Shown: in pieces, positions 1 to 5,555 of the stretch
Layout: each line of letters opens with the position of its first letter
Position numbering within the stretch: the first letter of the stretch is position 1
NCBI GenBank assembly: GCA_021604885.1
Contig: BQJV01000245.1
Location: 1-5,555, forward strand
DNA length: 5,555 nucleotides
Source of the DNA: Acidimicrobiales bacterium
GTDB lineage: Bacteria; Actinomycetota; Acidimicrobiia; Acidimicrobiales; Aldehydirespiratoraceae
Direction: 5' to 3'
The notes under the pieces: generated by a model
What the model saw: only the letters and a program-made list of their open reading frames with translations
Told to the model about the DNA's origin: nothing
Databases searched by the model: none
Program-made: the position numbers and the translations under genes

Positions 1-1
1 G

Positions 2-310
2 GGCCCGATCCCGGCGACCGAGCGGGTGCTGAGCCGTGAAGGGATCTCGATCGACGACGTGGACGTGTTCGAGGTCAACGAGGCGTTCGCCTCCGTCGTG
101 CTCGCCTGGTCGAAGGCGACCGGCGCCGACCTCGAGAAGACGAACCCGAACGGCGGCGCGATCGCCCTCGGTCATCCGCTCGGCGGCACCGGCTGCATCC
201 TCACGACCAAAGCACTCCACGAGCTCGACCGCACCGGCGGACGCTGGGGCCTCATCTCCATGTGCTGCGGCGGCGGCCTCGGCACCGGCACCCTCATCGA
301 ACGCCTCTAG
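2..310 (+). CDS. Thiolase (acetyl-CoA acyltransferase), C-terminal 102 residues, 5' truncated by window edge
   Basis: This is the C-terminal domain of a thiolase, an enzyme that condenses or cleaves acyl-CoA thioesters with CoA in fatty-acid, steroid or acetoacetyl-CoA metabolism in the cytoplasm. Seen in the fragment: the NEAF motif (fragment residues 26-29), the GGAIALGHPLGGTG loop with the catalytic His in GHP (residue 58), and the C-terminal MCCGGG motif, in which Cys88 aligns with the catalytic Cys that activates CoA or the second acyl group. The frame is open from base 2, so the gene starts left of the window; the GTG at 26 is internal to the conserved domain and is not a real start. 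It ends in TAG. The nucleophilic Cys that carries the acyl group lies in the missing N-terminal half, so activity cannot be judged. Substrate range (degradative or biosynthetic) cannot be decided from this piece. It converges on the monooxygenase gene and is probably not part of that operon. Confidence 0.95.
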   Translation, partial: GPIPATERVLSREGISIDDVDVFEVNEAFASVVLAWSKATGADLEKTNPNGGAIALGHPLGGTGCILTTKALHELDRTGGRWGLISMCCGGGLGTGTLIERL

Positions 311-327
311 GCCACATCGCCCAACAT

Positions 328-405
328 GTTGAGACGCCCGGGGTCAGAGTCCCGTCCCACCTCCCGGCCGCAAGGTGGGACGGGACTCTGACCCCGCGTC
401 TCAAC
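328..405. repeat. Long near-perfect inverted repeat between convergent genes; candidate bidirectional terminator or REP/MITE-like element
   Basis: The left arm (328-361) pairs with the right arm (374-405) around a 12-base loop (362-373). The arms have a 22-bp perfect inner stem (340-361 with 374-395) and a 10-bp perfect outer stem (328-337 with 396-405); only a CC at 338-339 is unpaired. It begins 18 bases after the thiolase TAG and its last base is the first base of the monooxygenase stop codon on the other strand, so it fills the convergent gap almost exactly. RNA from either strand would form a very stable hairpin. There is no T tract, so it is not a classical intrinsic terminator. The GGGGTCAG/CTGACCCC ends resemble, from memory, dispersed REP-like palindromes in other high-GC genomes. 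No target-site duplication is evident at the flanks. Confidence 0.85.
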
Positions 406-1484
406 TACCAGCGGGGGCGGAGGGGGGCGTGGTCGATGGCGGGGAGGACGTGTTCGGCGACGAGGTCGCACTCGGCGATGTGGGTGTAGCCGGAGAGGAT
501 GAAGGCGTCGACGCCGACGTCCTGGTAGGCCCGGAGCTTGGCGACGACCTGATCCGGGTCACCGACGATCGCCGCACCGGCCCCGCTGCGGGCGCGGCCC
601 ACACCGGTCCAGAGATTCGCCTCGGCGTAGCCGTCGTCGTCGGCCTCGTCGCGCAGGGCGGACTGACGGGACACGCCGACGGAAGCCGTGTCGAGAGACT
701 TCTGGCGGATCGCCTCGCCCGTGTCGGCGTCGAGCTGCGAGATGAGTCGGTCCGCGGCCGCCTTCGCCTCGGCTTCGGTCTCGCGCACGATCATGTGGGC
801 CCGCAGGCCGTAGCGCAGGTCGCGGTCGAACCGGGCGGCCCGTCCCCGCATGTCCTCGATCGTCTCCGCCACCGACGCGACCGTGTCGGGCCAGGTCAGG
901 AAGACGTCGGCTGCCTCGGCGGCGCACTCCTTCGCGGCCTCGGAGAACCCGCCGAAGTACATCGGCGGGCAGCCCGGGTTGACGGTCGCGATGCGGGGTG
1001 GATCGAGATCGAAGTCGACGAAGTCGCCGTGTTGCTCGAGACGGCTGCCGTCGAGCAGCGCTCGAAGCCCGTGCATGTGCTCGACCGTGCGGCGGTAGCG
1101 GGGCTCGGAGTCGAGTGCCTGGCCGGGCATGTCGGAGCTGATGATGTTGATCGTCAGCCGCCCACCGGCCATCTGATCGATCGTGGCCAACTGGCGCGCG
1201 AGTTGGGGCAGCCACATCTCGCCGATTCGCACGGCGAGCAGGAGATGGATCTGTTCGGTGTGGGTCGCGATTGCCGCGGCGAACGCGGTCGAGTCGATCC
1301 CGAGTTGGTAGCCCGACGGGAGCAGGATGTTGTCGAACCCGTTGCGGTCCGCCGTCTGGACGATGTCGCGACAATGTTCCCACGAGCTGGCCAGCTCGGG
1401 CTGGGGCACACCGAGGAACTCGTAGTCGTCGTCGCACAGCGCGCCGAACCAGCTGATCTCGATCGGGTTGGTGCTGTCGGTCAT
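405..1484 (-). CDS. SsuD-type LLM-class FMNH2-dependent monooxygenase (alkanesulfonate/sulfosugar monooxygenase candidate)
   Basis: A 359-residue luciferase-like flavin monooxygenase, expected to use FMNH2 from a separate flavin reductase plus O2 to cleave a C-S bond, giving an aldehyde and sulfite. It aligns with E. coli SsuD nearly end to end: W198, R228, H230 (RAHMIVRE), R299 (GRARSGAG) and Y333 (LSGYTH) match SsuD W196, R226, H228, R297 and Y331, a constant offset of two. The SsuD Cys54 region reads PSGYQLGIDSTAF, with no Cys. The ATG at 1484 is preferred over upstream in-frame codons because it follows AAGGAG by 10 bases, overlaps the aldo/keto reductase stop as ATGA, and gives the normal N-terminus; the upstream extension is an out-of-frame reading of the reductase gene. 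The coupled reductase could act on the aldehyde product. No flavin reductase is visible in the window. The exact substrate (alkanesulfonate, sulfoquinovose or another organosulfur compound) is inference. The gene ends in TAG next to the inverted repeat. Confidence 0.9.
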   Translation of the reverse strand: MTDSTNPIEISWFGALCDDDYEFLGVPQPELASSWEHCRDIVQTADRNGFDNILLPSGYQLGIDSTAFAAAIATHTEQIHLLLAVRIGEMWLPQLARQLATIDQMAGGRLTINIISSDMPGQALDSEPRYRRTVEHMHGLRALLDGSRLEQHGDFVDFDLDPPRIATVNPGCPPMYFGGFSEAAKECAAEAADVFLTWPDTVASVAETIEDMRGRAARFDRDLRYGLRAHMIVRETEAEAKAAADRLISQLDADTGEAIRQKSLDTASVGVSRQSALRDEADDDGYAEANLWTGVGRARSGAGAAIVGDPDQVVAKLRAYQDVGVDAFILSGYTHIAECDLVAEHVLPAIDHAPLRPRW

Positions 1485-2383
1485 GGCAGGGGAACTCCTT
1501 CGCTGTCCTGGATCACCCGGTAGACGTCCTCGCGAGTGAGGGTGACGCCGAGTGCGGCGGTCGCCGCCTCGAGCCGAGCCGGCGTCTGCGTGCCCAGGAT
1601 CGCGACCGGAGCGGAGGGGTGGGCGAGCACGAACGCGATGCAGATCGCGGCCCGGTCGACGCGTTCGCGTTCTGCGAGCTCGGCGAGCGTCGCGATCAGT
1701 TCGGGCCGAACGCCGTCGCCCGAGAGCAGGCGGCCGCCGCCGAGCGGACTCCACGCGAGCGGCACCACGCCGTCGCGCATGCACAGGTCGAACGTGCCGT
1801 CGCGCAGCGGATCGAGAACCGCTGGGGAGTACTCCGGCTGCGTGGAGACCAGCGGGAACGGCAGGTGGGCCGCGAGCGCCTCATGCTGTGCCGGCGTGTG
1901 GTTGGAGATGCCGACCTCTCGGATCTTGCCCTTTTCGCGGAGACTCGCCAGCGTGGCGGCCACTTCCGCCGGATGCGTGAGCATGTCCGGTCGATGGATC
2001 TGGTACACGTCGATCACGTCGGTCTGGAGTCGGGCGAGACTCGCGTCGCACGCCGCTTCGAGATACGCAGCACTCGAGTCGTAGGGGACCGGTGGAAGGA
2101 TCCCGCCCTTGGTGCTGAGGACCATCCGCTCTCGCAGCCCGGGGGCCGAGGCCAGAACCCGGCCGAGGAGCTCCTCGTTCGCCCCGAAACCGGAGCCGCC
2201 CCAGTCGAAGCCGTAGACGTCGGCGTTGTCGACGAGGTTCATGCCGAGGTCCAGCGCCGTCTCGACGAGCGCGCGCGCGTCGTCCACCGAATCGGTGGTG
2301 AGACGCCAGCAGCCGAACGCGAGCGGACCGATCTCGAAGGGGCCGAGGGATCGGGGGCGGGGGTTGATCAGCGAGTCCGTCAT
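1481..2383 (-). CDS. Aldo/keto reductase, YdhF/SmoB-like
   Basis: A complete 300-residue NAD(P)H-dependent aldo/keto reductase with the (beta/alpha)8 barrel pattern. It would reduce an aldehyde or ketone (or oxidise an alcohol) in the cytoplasm. The catalytic tetrad is visible: D52 and Y57 in VDNADVYG, K92 in STKGG, and H130 in QIHRPD. Other family marks are GISNHTPAQ (158-166), WSPLGGGRLL (211-220) and the late ILGTQTPARLEAA segment, where this fold binds the cofactor phosphate. The pattern of APGLRERM, IHRPD and SPLGGGRL resembles E. coli YdhF and the 6-oxo-glucose reductase SmoB. The ATG at 2383 has no convincing Shine-Dalgarno sequence; TAGCTT sits 7 bases upstream, which would fit a leaderless mRNA. 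Its TGA overlaps the monooxygenase ATG, so the two are cotranslated, which suggests it handles the aldehyde made by the partner. The substrate cannot be fixed from sequence. Confidence 0.92.
   Translation of the reverse strand: MTDSLINPRPRSLGPFEIGPLAFGCWRLTTDSVDDARALVETALDLGMNLVDNADVYGFDWGGSGFGANEELLGRVLASAPGLRERMVLSTKGGILPPVPYDSSAAYLEAACDASLARLQTDVIDVYQIHRPDMLTHPAEVAATLASLREKGKIREVGISNHTPAQHEALAAHLPFPLVSTQPEYSPAVLDPLRDGTFDLCMRDGVVPLAWSPLGGGRLLSGDGVRPELIATLAELAERERVDRAAICIAFVLAHPSAPVAILGTQTPARLEAATAALGVTLTREDVYRVIQDSEGVPLP
1495..1500 (-). promoter_or_regulatory. Ribosome binding site deciding the monooxygenase start
   Basis: On the minus strand AAGGAG lies 10 bases before the ATG at 1484, inside the 3' end of the aldo/keto reductase gene. 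With the ATGA overlap it supports translational coupling and excludes the 100-codon upstream extension of the same frame. Confidence 0.7.
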
Positions 2384-2400
2384 CGCCCGTAAGCTATCCC
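2384..2400 (-). promoter_or_regulatory. Candidate -10 element and leaderless start for the reductase-monooxygenase operon
   Basis: Minus strand TAGCTT (2396-2391) fits the TANNNT -10 pattern and lies exactly 7 bases before the reductase ATG, which would place transcription start at or next to the A of ATG. The absence of a Shine-Dalgarno sequence agrees with this. No good -35 hexamer is visible. The same bases read on the plus strand as TAAGCT (2390-2395), which could serve the divergent gene. Confidence 0.4.
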
Positions 2401-2406
2401 GACTTC

Positions 2407-2418
2407 GGAAGCGCTTTC
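2407..2418. promoter_or_regulatory. Imperfect palindrome resembling a LacI-family operator (AAGCGCTT core)
   Basis: The dyad GGAAGCGCTTTC has a perfect 8-base core AAGCGCTT (2409-2416) centred on CpG, and 10 of 12 positions are symmetric. LacI/GalR-family operators, including cre-like sites, typically have an AANCGNTT core, so this is a good candidate site. It lies between the divergent aldo/keto reductase and Gfo/Idh genes, in the -24 to -36 zone of the proposed reductase promoter and just downstream of a possible plus-strand start, positions where a repressor could block both. No regulator gene is in the window, and a single short palindrome can occur by chance. Confidence 0.5.
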
Positions 2419-2429
2419 CTCGGTCGATC

Positions 2430-2434
2430 GGGAG
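2430..2434 (+). promoter_or_regulatory. Ribosome binding site of the Gfo/Idh/MocA gene
   Basis: GGGAG lies 5 bases before the ATG at 2440 and fixes this start. The translated N-terminus then runs directly into the first Rossmann strand (RYGIIGTG), as expected for the family. Confidence 0.65.
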
Positions 2435-2439
2435 ATGTC

Positions 2440-3507
2440 ATGACCACCTTGCGGTACGGAATCATCGGCACCGGCATGATGGGTCTGGAGCACGTCAACA
2501 ACCTGCTCCACGTCGACGGTGCGGAGATCTCGGCGCTCGCCGATCCGGACGCCGCCAGCCGCGAATCTGCGGCCGCGCTCGTCCCCGGTGCGACGGTCTA
2601 CGCGGACCACACACAGCTGATCCAGGACGACGTCTGTGATGCGGTGGTGCTCGCGTCGCCCAACATGACGCACCTCGAGGTGCTCACCGATCTCCTCGCC
2701 ACGGATCTGCACATCCTCGTGGAGAAACCCCTCTGCACGACCGTCGAGGACTGCTACACGGTGATCGAACTCGCGGAGGGCCGCGACGCGCTCACGTGGG
2801 TCGGACTCGAGTACCGCTACATCCCCCAGATCGCCCGCGTGATCGACGAGGTCGACAGTGGGGCTGTCGGTGTTCCCCGCATGGTGGCGATCCGGGAGCA
2901 CCGCTTCCCGTTCCTGCAGAAGGTGGGCGACTGGAACCGCTTCACCCGCAACACAGGCGGGACCCTCGTCGAGAAGACCTGCCACTTCTTCGACCTCATG
3001 TGCCGGATCATGCCGGGCGCGCCCGTGCGCGTCATGGCCAGCGGCGCGCAGGACGTCAACCATCTCGACGAGTCCTACAACGGTGAGGTGCCCGACATCC
3101 TCGACAACGCGTTCGTCATCGTCGAGTTCGACGACGGCGGACGAGGGATGCTCGATCTCTGCATGTTCGCCGAAGCGACCCATGATCAGGAACAGCTGAG
3201 TGTCGCCGGTGAGTAGGGCAAGGTGGAGACCTACGTGCCCCACCCGCTGGTGAGGATCGGTCGTCGGGGCGAGCACTGGATGGGGAGCGTCGAGACCCAC
3301 GAGGTGCACGACGACCGTGTCGCCTACGAGGGTCACCACGACGGCTCGTCGTACCTGGAGCATCTCCGGTTCCGCGACGCGATTCTCCAGGGGACGGCTC
3401 CGGAGGTCACGTTGGAGGACGGCCTCCTCTCGGTCGCCATCGGCGCGGCGGCGCATCGCTCGATCGACGAAGGCCGCGTCGTCGAGCTCGCCGAGTTCCT
3501 GCGCTGA
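2440..3507 (+). pseudogene. Gfo/Idh/MocA-family NAD(P)-dependent oxidoreductase interrupted by one in-frame TAG
   Basis: The reading frame is 355 codons, the usual family length, except for TAG at codon 259. The N-terminal part (258 residues) has the Rossmann motif GTGMMG (10-15), the EKP motif with likely catalytic K96, and the GGTLVEKTCHFFD segment (173-185), where H182 matches the family's catalytic His and E178 stands where many members have Asp. After the stop the same frame continues GKVETYVP and a typical C-terminal region to LAEFLR and TGA at 3505-3507, so the alignment is continuous and no frameshift is involved. Family members oxidise or epimerise sugars and cyclitols, and some act as NAD-dependent glycosidases. 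Without readthrough, translation would give a protein lacking part of the C-terminal sheet; reinitiation at GTG 3223 could make a 94-residue tail but has only a weak ribosome site. It may be a recent nonsense mutation, a sequencing or assembly error, or much less likely a recoded codon. It is divergent from the reductase and shares its control region. Confidence 0.88.
3214..3216 (+). other. In-frame amber (TAG) codon inside the Gfo/Idh/MocA gene
   Basis: The context is GGT GAG TAG GGC AAG GTG. Relatives usually have a charged residue before GKVE here, so a single change such as AAG, GAG or CAG to TAG would explain it. TAG also terminates the thiolase, the monooxygenase and the upstream VWA gene in this window, so genome-wide reassignment of TAG is unlikely. 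Confidence 0.85.
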
Positions 3508-3510
3508 TCG

Positions 3511-3527
3511 GCCGGTTGTCGACCGGC
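3511..3527. terminator. Small hairpin in the 21-base convergent gap
   Basis: GCCGGT (3511-3516) pairs perfectly with ACCGGC (3522-3527) around a 5-base loop, between the Gfo/Idh TGA and the VWA gene TGA on the other strand. It could serve both genes as a weak bidirectional terminator. There is no T tract and the 6-bp stem may be chance in high-GC DNA. Confidence 0.35.
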
Positions 3528-3528
3528 G

Positions 3529-4578
3529 TCAGACCCAGCGGTTCCAGCGCAGTGAGAGACCGAGGGCGAGGATGACGGCCACCACCGCGGCGAGCAGCGG
3601 CCACGCGGTCCGCTCGATCTCCTCGGTCTGCAGCTCCACCTGGCCGGGGAGACCGAGGAACGTGTCGCGCAGCTCGTCGGCGTCGGTGGCGCGGAAGAAC
3701 TCGCCGCCCGTGGTGTCGGCCACCGCCTCCAGGTTCGGCTGATCGATCAGCAGGAACTGGCGGAAGCCGAGGAAGTCGTTCCCCTCGTTCAGCTCGATGA
3801 AGCCGCCGAAGGCCTCGGGCCCGAGTTGGTCGGACGAGCACGAGAGCGCGATCGGGTCGTCGGTGCCGAAGCCGATCGTGAAGACGCGCACGCCTCGCGC
3901 GGCAGCCTCGTCGGCCCCGATGAGGGGGTCGACGCCGGCGGAGTTCGCCCCGTCGGTCATGACCACGACGATGTCGGGCGCGTGCTCGCCCTCGACCGGT
4001 GGGTTTTCGACAGGAACGCCGGTCGGCACGATGTCGGGGTTGATCTCGGCGATCGCATCGATGGACTCGAGGATGGCGGAGCCGATCGCCGTGCCGCGTG
4101 ACGTGCGCAGCGAGCTGACGGCGCCGGTCAGCCGCTCCCGATCGTCCGTGGGCGCGACGAGGAGGCGGGCGGAGCTGCTGAACGTGACGATGCCGACCCT
4201 GGTGCCCTCCGGCGTGGCGTCGATGAACGCCGTCACGGCGTCCTGCGCCGCGCGGAAGCGGTTCGGTTCGACGTCGATCGCGCACATGGAGGAGGACGTG
4301 TCGAGGGCCAGCACGATCGTGGTGCGGTTCAGTTCGACGGTGCGCTCGGTGTGGGGCCGTGCCGCCGCGAGGATGCTGAACACGAGCGCGATCGCGATCA
4401 GGGCGAACGGAATGTGCCGTCGATACGCCCGTTGTTGCGCGGCGGCGAGCTTGACCAGGGGGAGGTTCGCGTAGGTCACGGCGTGCTTACGGCGACGCGT
4501 CCGCATCCAGAGGTAGTACGCGACGAGGGCGACGGGCACGACGAGAAGCGAGAGCGCGAGGGGCCAGACGAGATGCAC
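3529..4578 (-). CDS. BatA/BatB-like membrane-anchored VWA domain protein (downstream paralogue)
   Basis: A 349-residue protein with an N-terminal membrane segment (about 5-24), a basic stretch RTRRRKH, a second membrane segment (about 57-74), a von Willebrand A domain (about 86-310) and a C-terminal membrane segment (about 327-343). The metal-binding MIDAS site looks complete: DTSSS (D93, S95, S97), T163 in RGTAIG, and D209 in MTDG. The architecture matches BatA/BatB-type proteins of MoxR-DUF58-VWA operons, which are thought to work with a MoxR AAA+ ATPase on envelope or metal-dependent proteins; the partner is not in view. Between the GFGT strand and DTTGG it carries about 20 more residues than its neighbour, including a Cys (C247). 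The start is GTG, chosen because the next residues (HLVWPLAL) mirror the neighbour's MTLLWPSAL; it lies 2 bases after the upstream gene's TAG with only a weak ribosome site, so translational coupling is likely. Confidence 0.85.
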   Translation of the reverse strand: MHLVWPLALSLLVVPVALVAYYLWMRTRRRKHAVTYANLPLVKLAAAQQRAYRRHIPFALIAIALVFSILAAARPHTERTVELNRTTIVLALDTSSSMCAIDVEPNRFRAAQDAVTAFIDATPEGTRVGIVTFSSSARLLVAPTDDRERLTGAVSSLRTSRGTAIGSAILESIDAIAEINPDIVPTGVPVENPPVEGEHAPDIVVVMTDGANSAGVDPLIGADEAAARGVRVFTIGFGTDDPIALSCSSDQLGPEAFGGFIELNEGNDFLGFRQFLLIDQPNLEAVADTTGGEFFRATDADELRDTFLGLPGQVELQTEEIERTAWPLLAAVVAVILALGLSLRWNRWV

Positions 4579-4580
4579 GA

Positions 4581-5555
4581 CTACGGCACCCGTCCGAAGA
4601 GCCGCATGGATGTCAGCGCGGCGATGATGAGGAGTAGGGCGCCGGCGAGCGCCACGACCGCGGTGACCTCGGTTCGTTCACCCTCGGTCGTGAATTGGCG
4701 GTCGACGCGATCGTAGAGATCGCTGATGTCGATGTCGGTCGCCGCGTGGCGGTACTCGCCGCCGGTCGTGTCGGCGACCTCGATCAGGCTCGCCTCGTTC
4801 AACGCCGTGGCGAGCTGGAAACCCTCGACTTCGACCACGGCACCGGTCGGGGTGCCGAACCCGACGGTGAACACCTCGACACCGAGCGCCGATGCCACCT
4901 CCGCCATCGTCGTCACGCCCGTGTCCGACGTGTCCTCGCCGTCCGACAGGACGAGCACGATCGACGAGCCGTGAAAGCCGAGCGCCGACGTGTCGATGGG
5001 TGTGTCCGTGTCGGCGTCGGCCGGGATGAGGGGTTCTTCGACGATTTCGTCGAGCGCGGCGAAGAGCCCCTGCGCGAGCGAGGTGGGTCCACCCGGTTCC
5101 AGCCGGTCGATCGCCGCGATGATGCGGTCGCGGTCCGCGCCCGGCGGCTCCACGACGGCGCCATTGTTCGAGAACGTGACGAGGCCGACCATGATCGAGT
5201 CCGGCTGGGAGTCGACGAAGTCGCGGGCGGCCTGTTGGGCCTGACCGAGCCGGGTCGGGTCGACGTCGTCGGCGAGCATGGAGGCCGACGTGTCGATCGC
5301 GAGGATGATCGTCCCCTCGAATCTCGGCGTGCCGAACTCCATCTCGGGGCGACTGAGCGCCGCGATCATGACGGCCGTGGCGAGGAGGTAGAGCCCGAAC
5401 ACGATCCGGCGGGCGCGTCGGCCGGGCCGGTCACCGGCGCGCAACGCGGCGAGGTCCTCGCGCCGCGCGGCCTGGCGCGAGCGGGCGATCGACAGCGCGA
5501 TCGCCGCCGGGATCGCGAGCAGTGCGAGCAGGGCGGAGGGCCACAGGAGGGTCAT
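4581..5555 (-). CDS. BatA/BatB-like membrane-anchored VWA domain protein (upstream paralogue)
   Basis: A 324-residue protein with the same plan as its downstream neighbour: N-terminal membrane segment (about 4-23), basic linker, second membrane segment (about 50-67), VWA domain (about 81-290) and C-terminal membrane segment (about 297-316). The MIDAS residues are present: DTSAS (D88, S90, S92), T158 in GGPTSLA, and D205 in LSDGED. Both proteins have an extra acidic, Pro-rich loop before the TDG/SDG strand (here about 174-194). The ATG is the last three bases of the window on the plus strand; MTLLWPSALLALL looks like a natural BatA-type N-terminus, so the gene is probably complete, though its ribosome site is outside. 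The family usually sits downstream of MoxR ATPase and DUF58 genes, which would lie past the right edge. The two genes look like a tandem duplication followed by divergence. Confidence 0.85.
   Translation of the reverse strand: MTLLWPSALLALLAIPAAIALSIARSRQAARREDLAALRAGDRPGRRARRIVFGLYLLATAVMIAALSRPEMEFGTPRFEGTIILAIDTSASMLADDVDPTRLGQAQQAARDFVDSQPDSIMVGLVTFSNNGAVVEPPGADRDRIIAAIDRLEPGGPTSLAQGLFAALDEIVEEPLIPADADTDTPIDTSALGFHGSSIVLVLSDGEDTSDTGVTTMAEVASALGVEVFTVGFGTPTGAVVEVEGFQLATALNEASLIEVADTTGGEYRHAATDIDISDLYDRVDRQFTTEGERTEVTAVVALAGALLLIIAALTSMRLFGRVP

Noticed and set aside
328..405. CRISPR repeat or phage attachment site
   Set aside because: There is only one inverted pair with no direct repeats or spacers, and no integrase or tRNA gene nearby.
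375..1523. 382-codon plus-strand open frame opposite the monooxygenase
   Set aside because: It is antisense to a clearly recognised enzyme, has a low-complexity Val/Gly/Asp/Arg composition typical of reverse readings of high-GC genes, and starts inside the inverted repeat.
1485..1784. 100-codon N-terminal extension of the monooxygenase frame
   Set aside because: It is an out-of-frame, Arg-rich reading of the reductase gene; the ATG at 1484 has a good ribosome site, an ATGA overlap and a normal SsuD-like N-terminus.
1619..2392. 257-codon plus-strand open frame opposite the aldo/keto reductase
   Set aside because: Antisense shadow of a gene with an intact catalytic tetrad; no recognisable domain or ribosome site.
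3214..3216. Pyrrolysine or other programmed TAG recoding
   Set aside because: Three other genes in the window end in TAG, this family has no known pyrrolysine site, and a simple nonsense change explains the data.
2380..3456. 358-codon minus-strand open frame opposite the Gfo/Idh gene
   Set aside because: Its composition (His, Val, Asp, Arg rich) matches an antisense shadow and no domain is recognisable, although its continuity past the amber codon made it worth a look.
3223..3507. Independent 94-residue gene starting at GTG 3223
   Set aside because: It is the in-frame continuation of the Gfo/Idh/MocA C-terminal domain after the amber codon, not a separate protein family.

Overview
High-GC (roughly two-thirds G+C by eye), densely packed bacterial DNA. 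The codon usage, the 'MCCGGG' thiolase C-terminus and the paired membrane-anchored VWA genes suggest a high-GC actinobacterium, possibly a marine or soil Acidimicrobiia-type lineage. That taxonomic guess rests on general resemblance only, and no marker gene is present.

Layout from left to right: (1) the last 102 codons of a plus-strand thiolase, cut by the window edge; (2) a short gap filled by a long, almost perfect inverted repeat between two convergent genes; (3) a minus-strand pair, read right to left as an aldo/keto reductase followed by an SsuD-type FMNH2-dependent monooxygenase, joined by an ATGA stop/start overlap; (4) a 56-base divergent control region with a LacI-family-like operator core (AAGCGCTT) and a possible leaderless promoter; (5) a plus-strand Gfo/Idh/MocA oxidoreductase gene that is full length except for one in-frame TAG at codon 259; (6) a 21-base convergent gap with a small hairpin; (7) two tandem minus-strand BatA/BatB-like membrane-anchored VWA proteins running to the right edge.

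The most interesting reading is the central trio. An SsuD-family sulfonate monooxygenase, a YdhF/SmoB-type aldo/keto reductase and a divergent NAD(P)-dependent Gfo/Idh/MocA protein, around a sugar-repressor-like operator, fit an oxidative sulfosugar (sulfoquinovose) desulfonation module. In that scheme the monooxygenase releases sulfite from the sulfosugar, the aldo/keto reductase reduces the resulting 6-aldehyde, and the Gfo/Idh/MocA protein would act as an NAD-dependent sulfoquinovosidase or sugar dehydrogenase. This is inference from family membership and gene order. No flavin reductase, transporter or regulator gene is visible here, and the interrupted Gfo/Idh gene may be dead, a strain variant or a sequencing error. 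The VWA pair probably belongs to a separate MoxR/DUF58/VWA-type envelope or chaperone operon whose upstream genes lie beyond the window.
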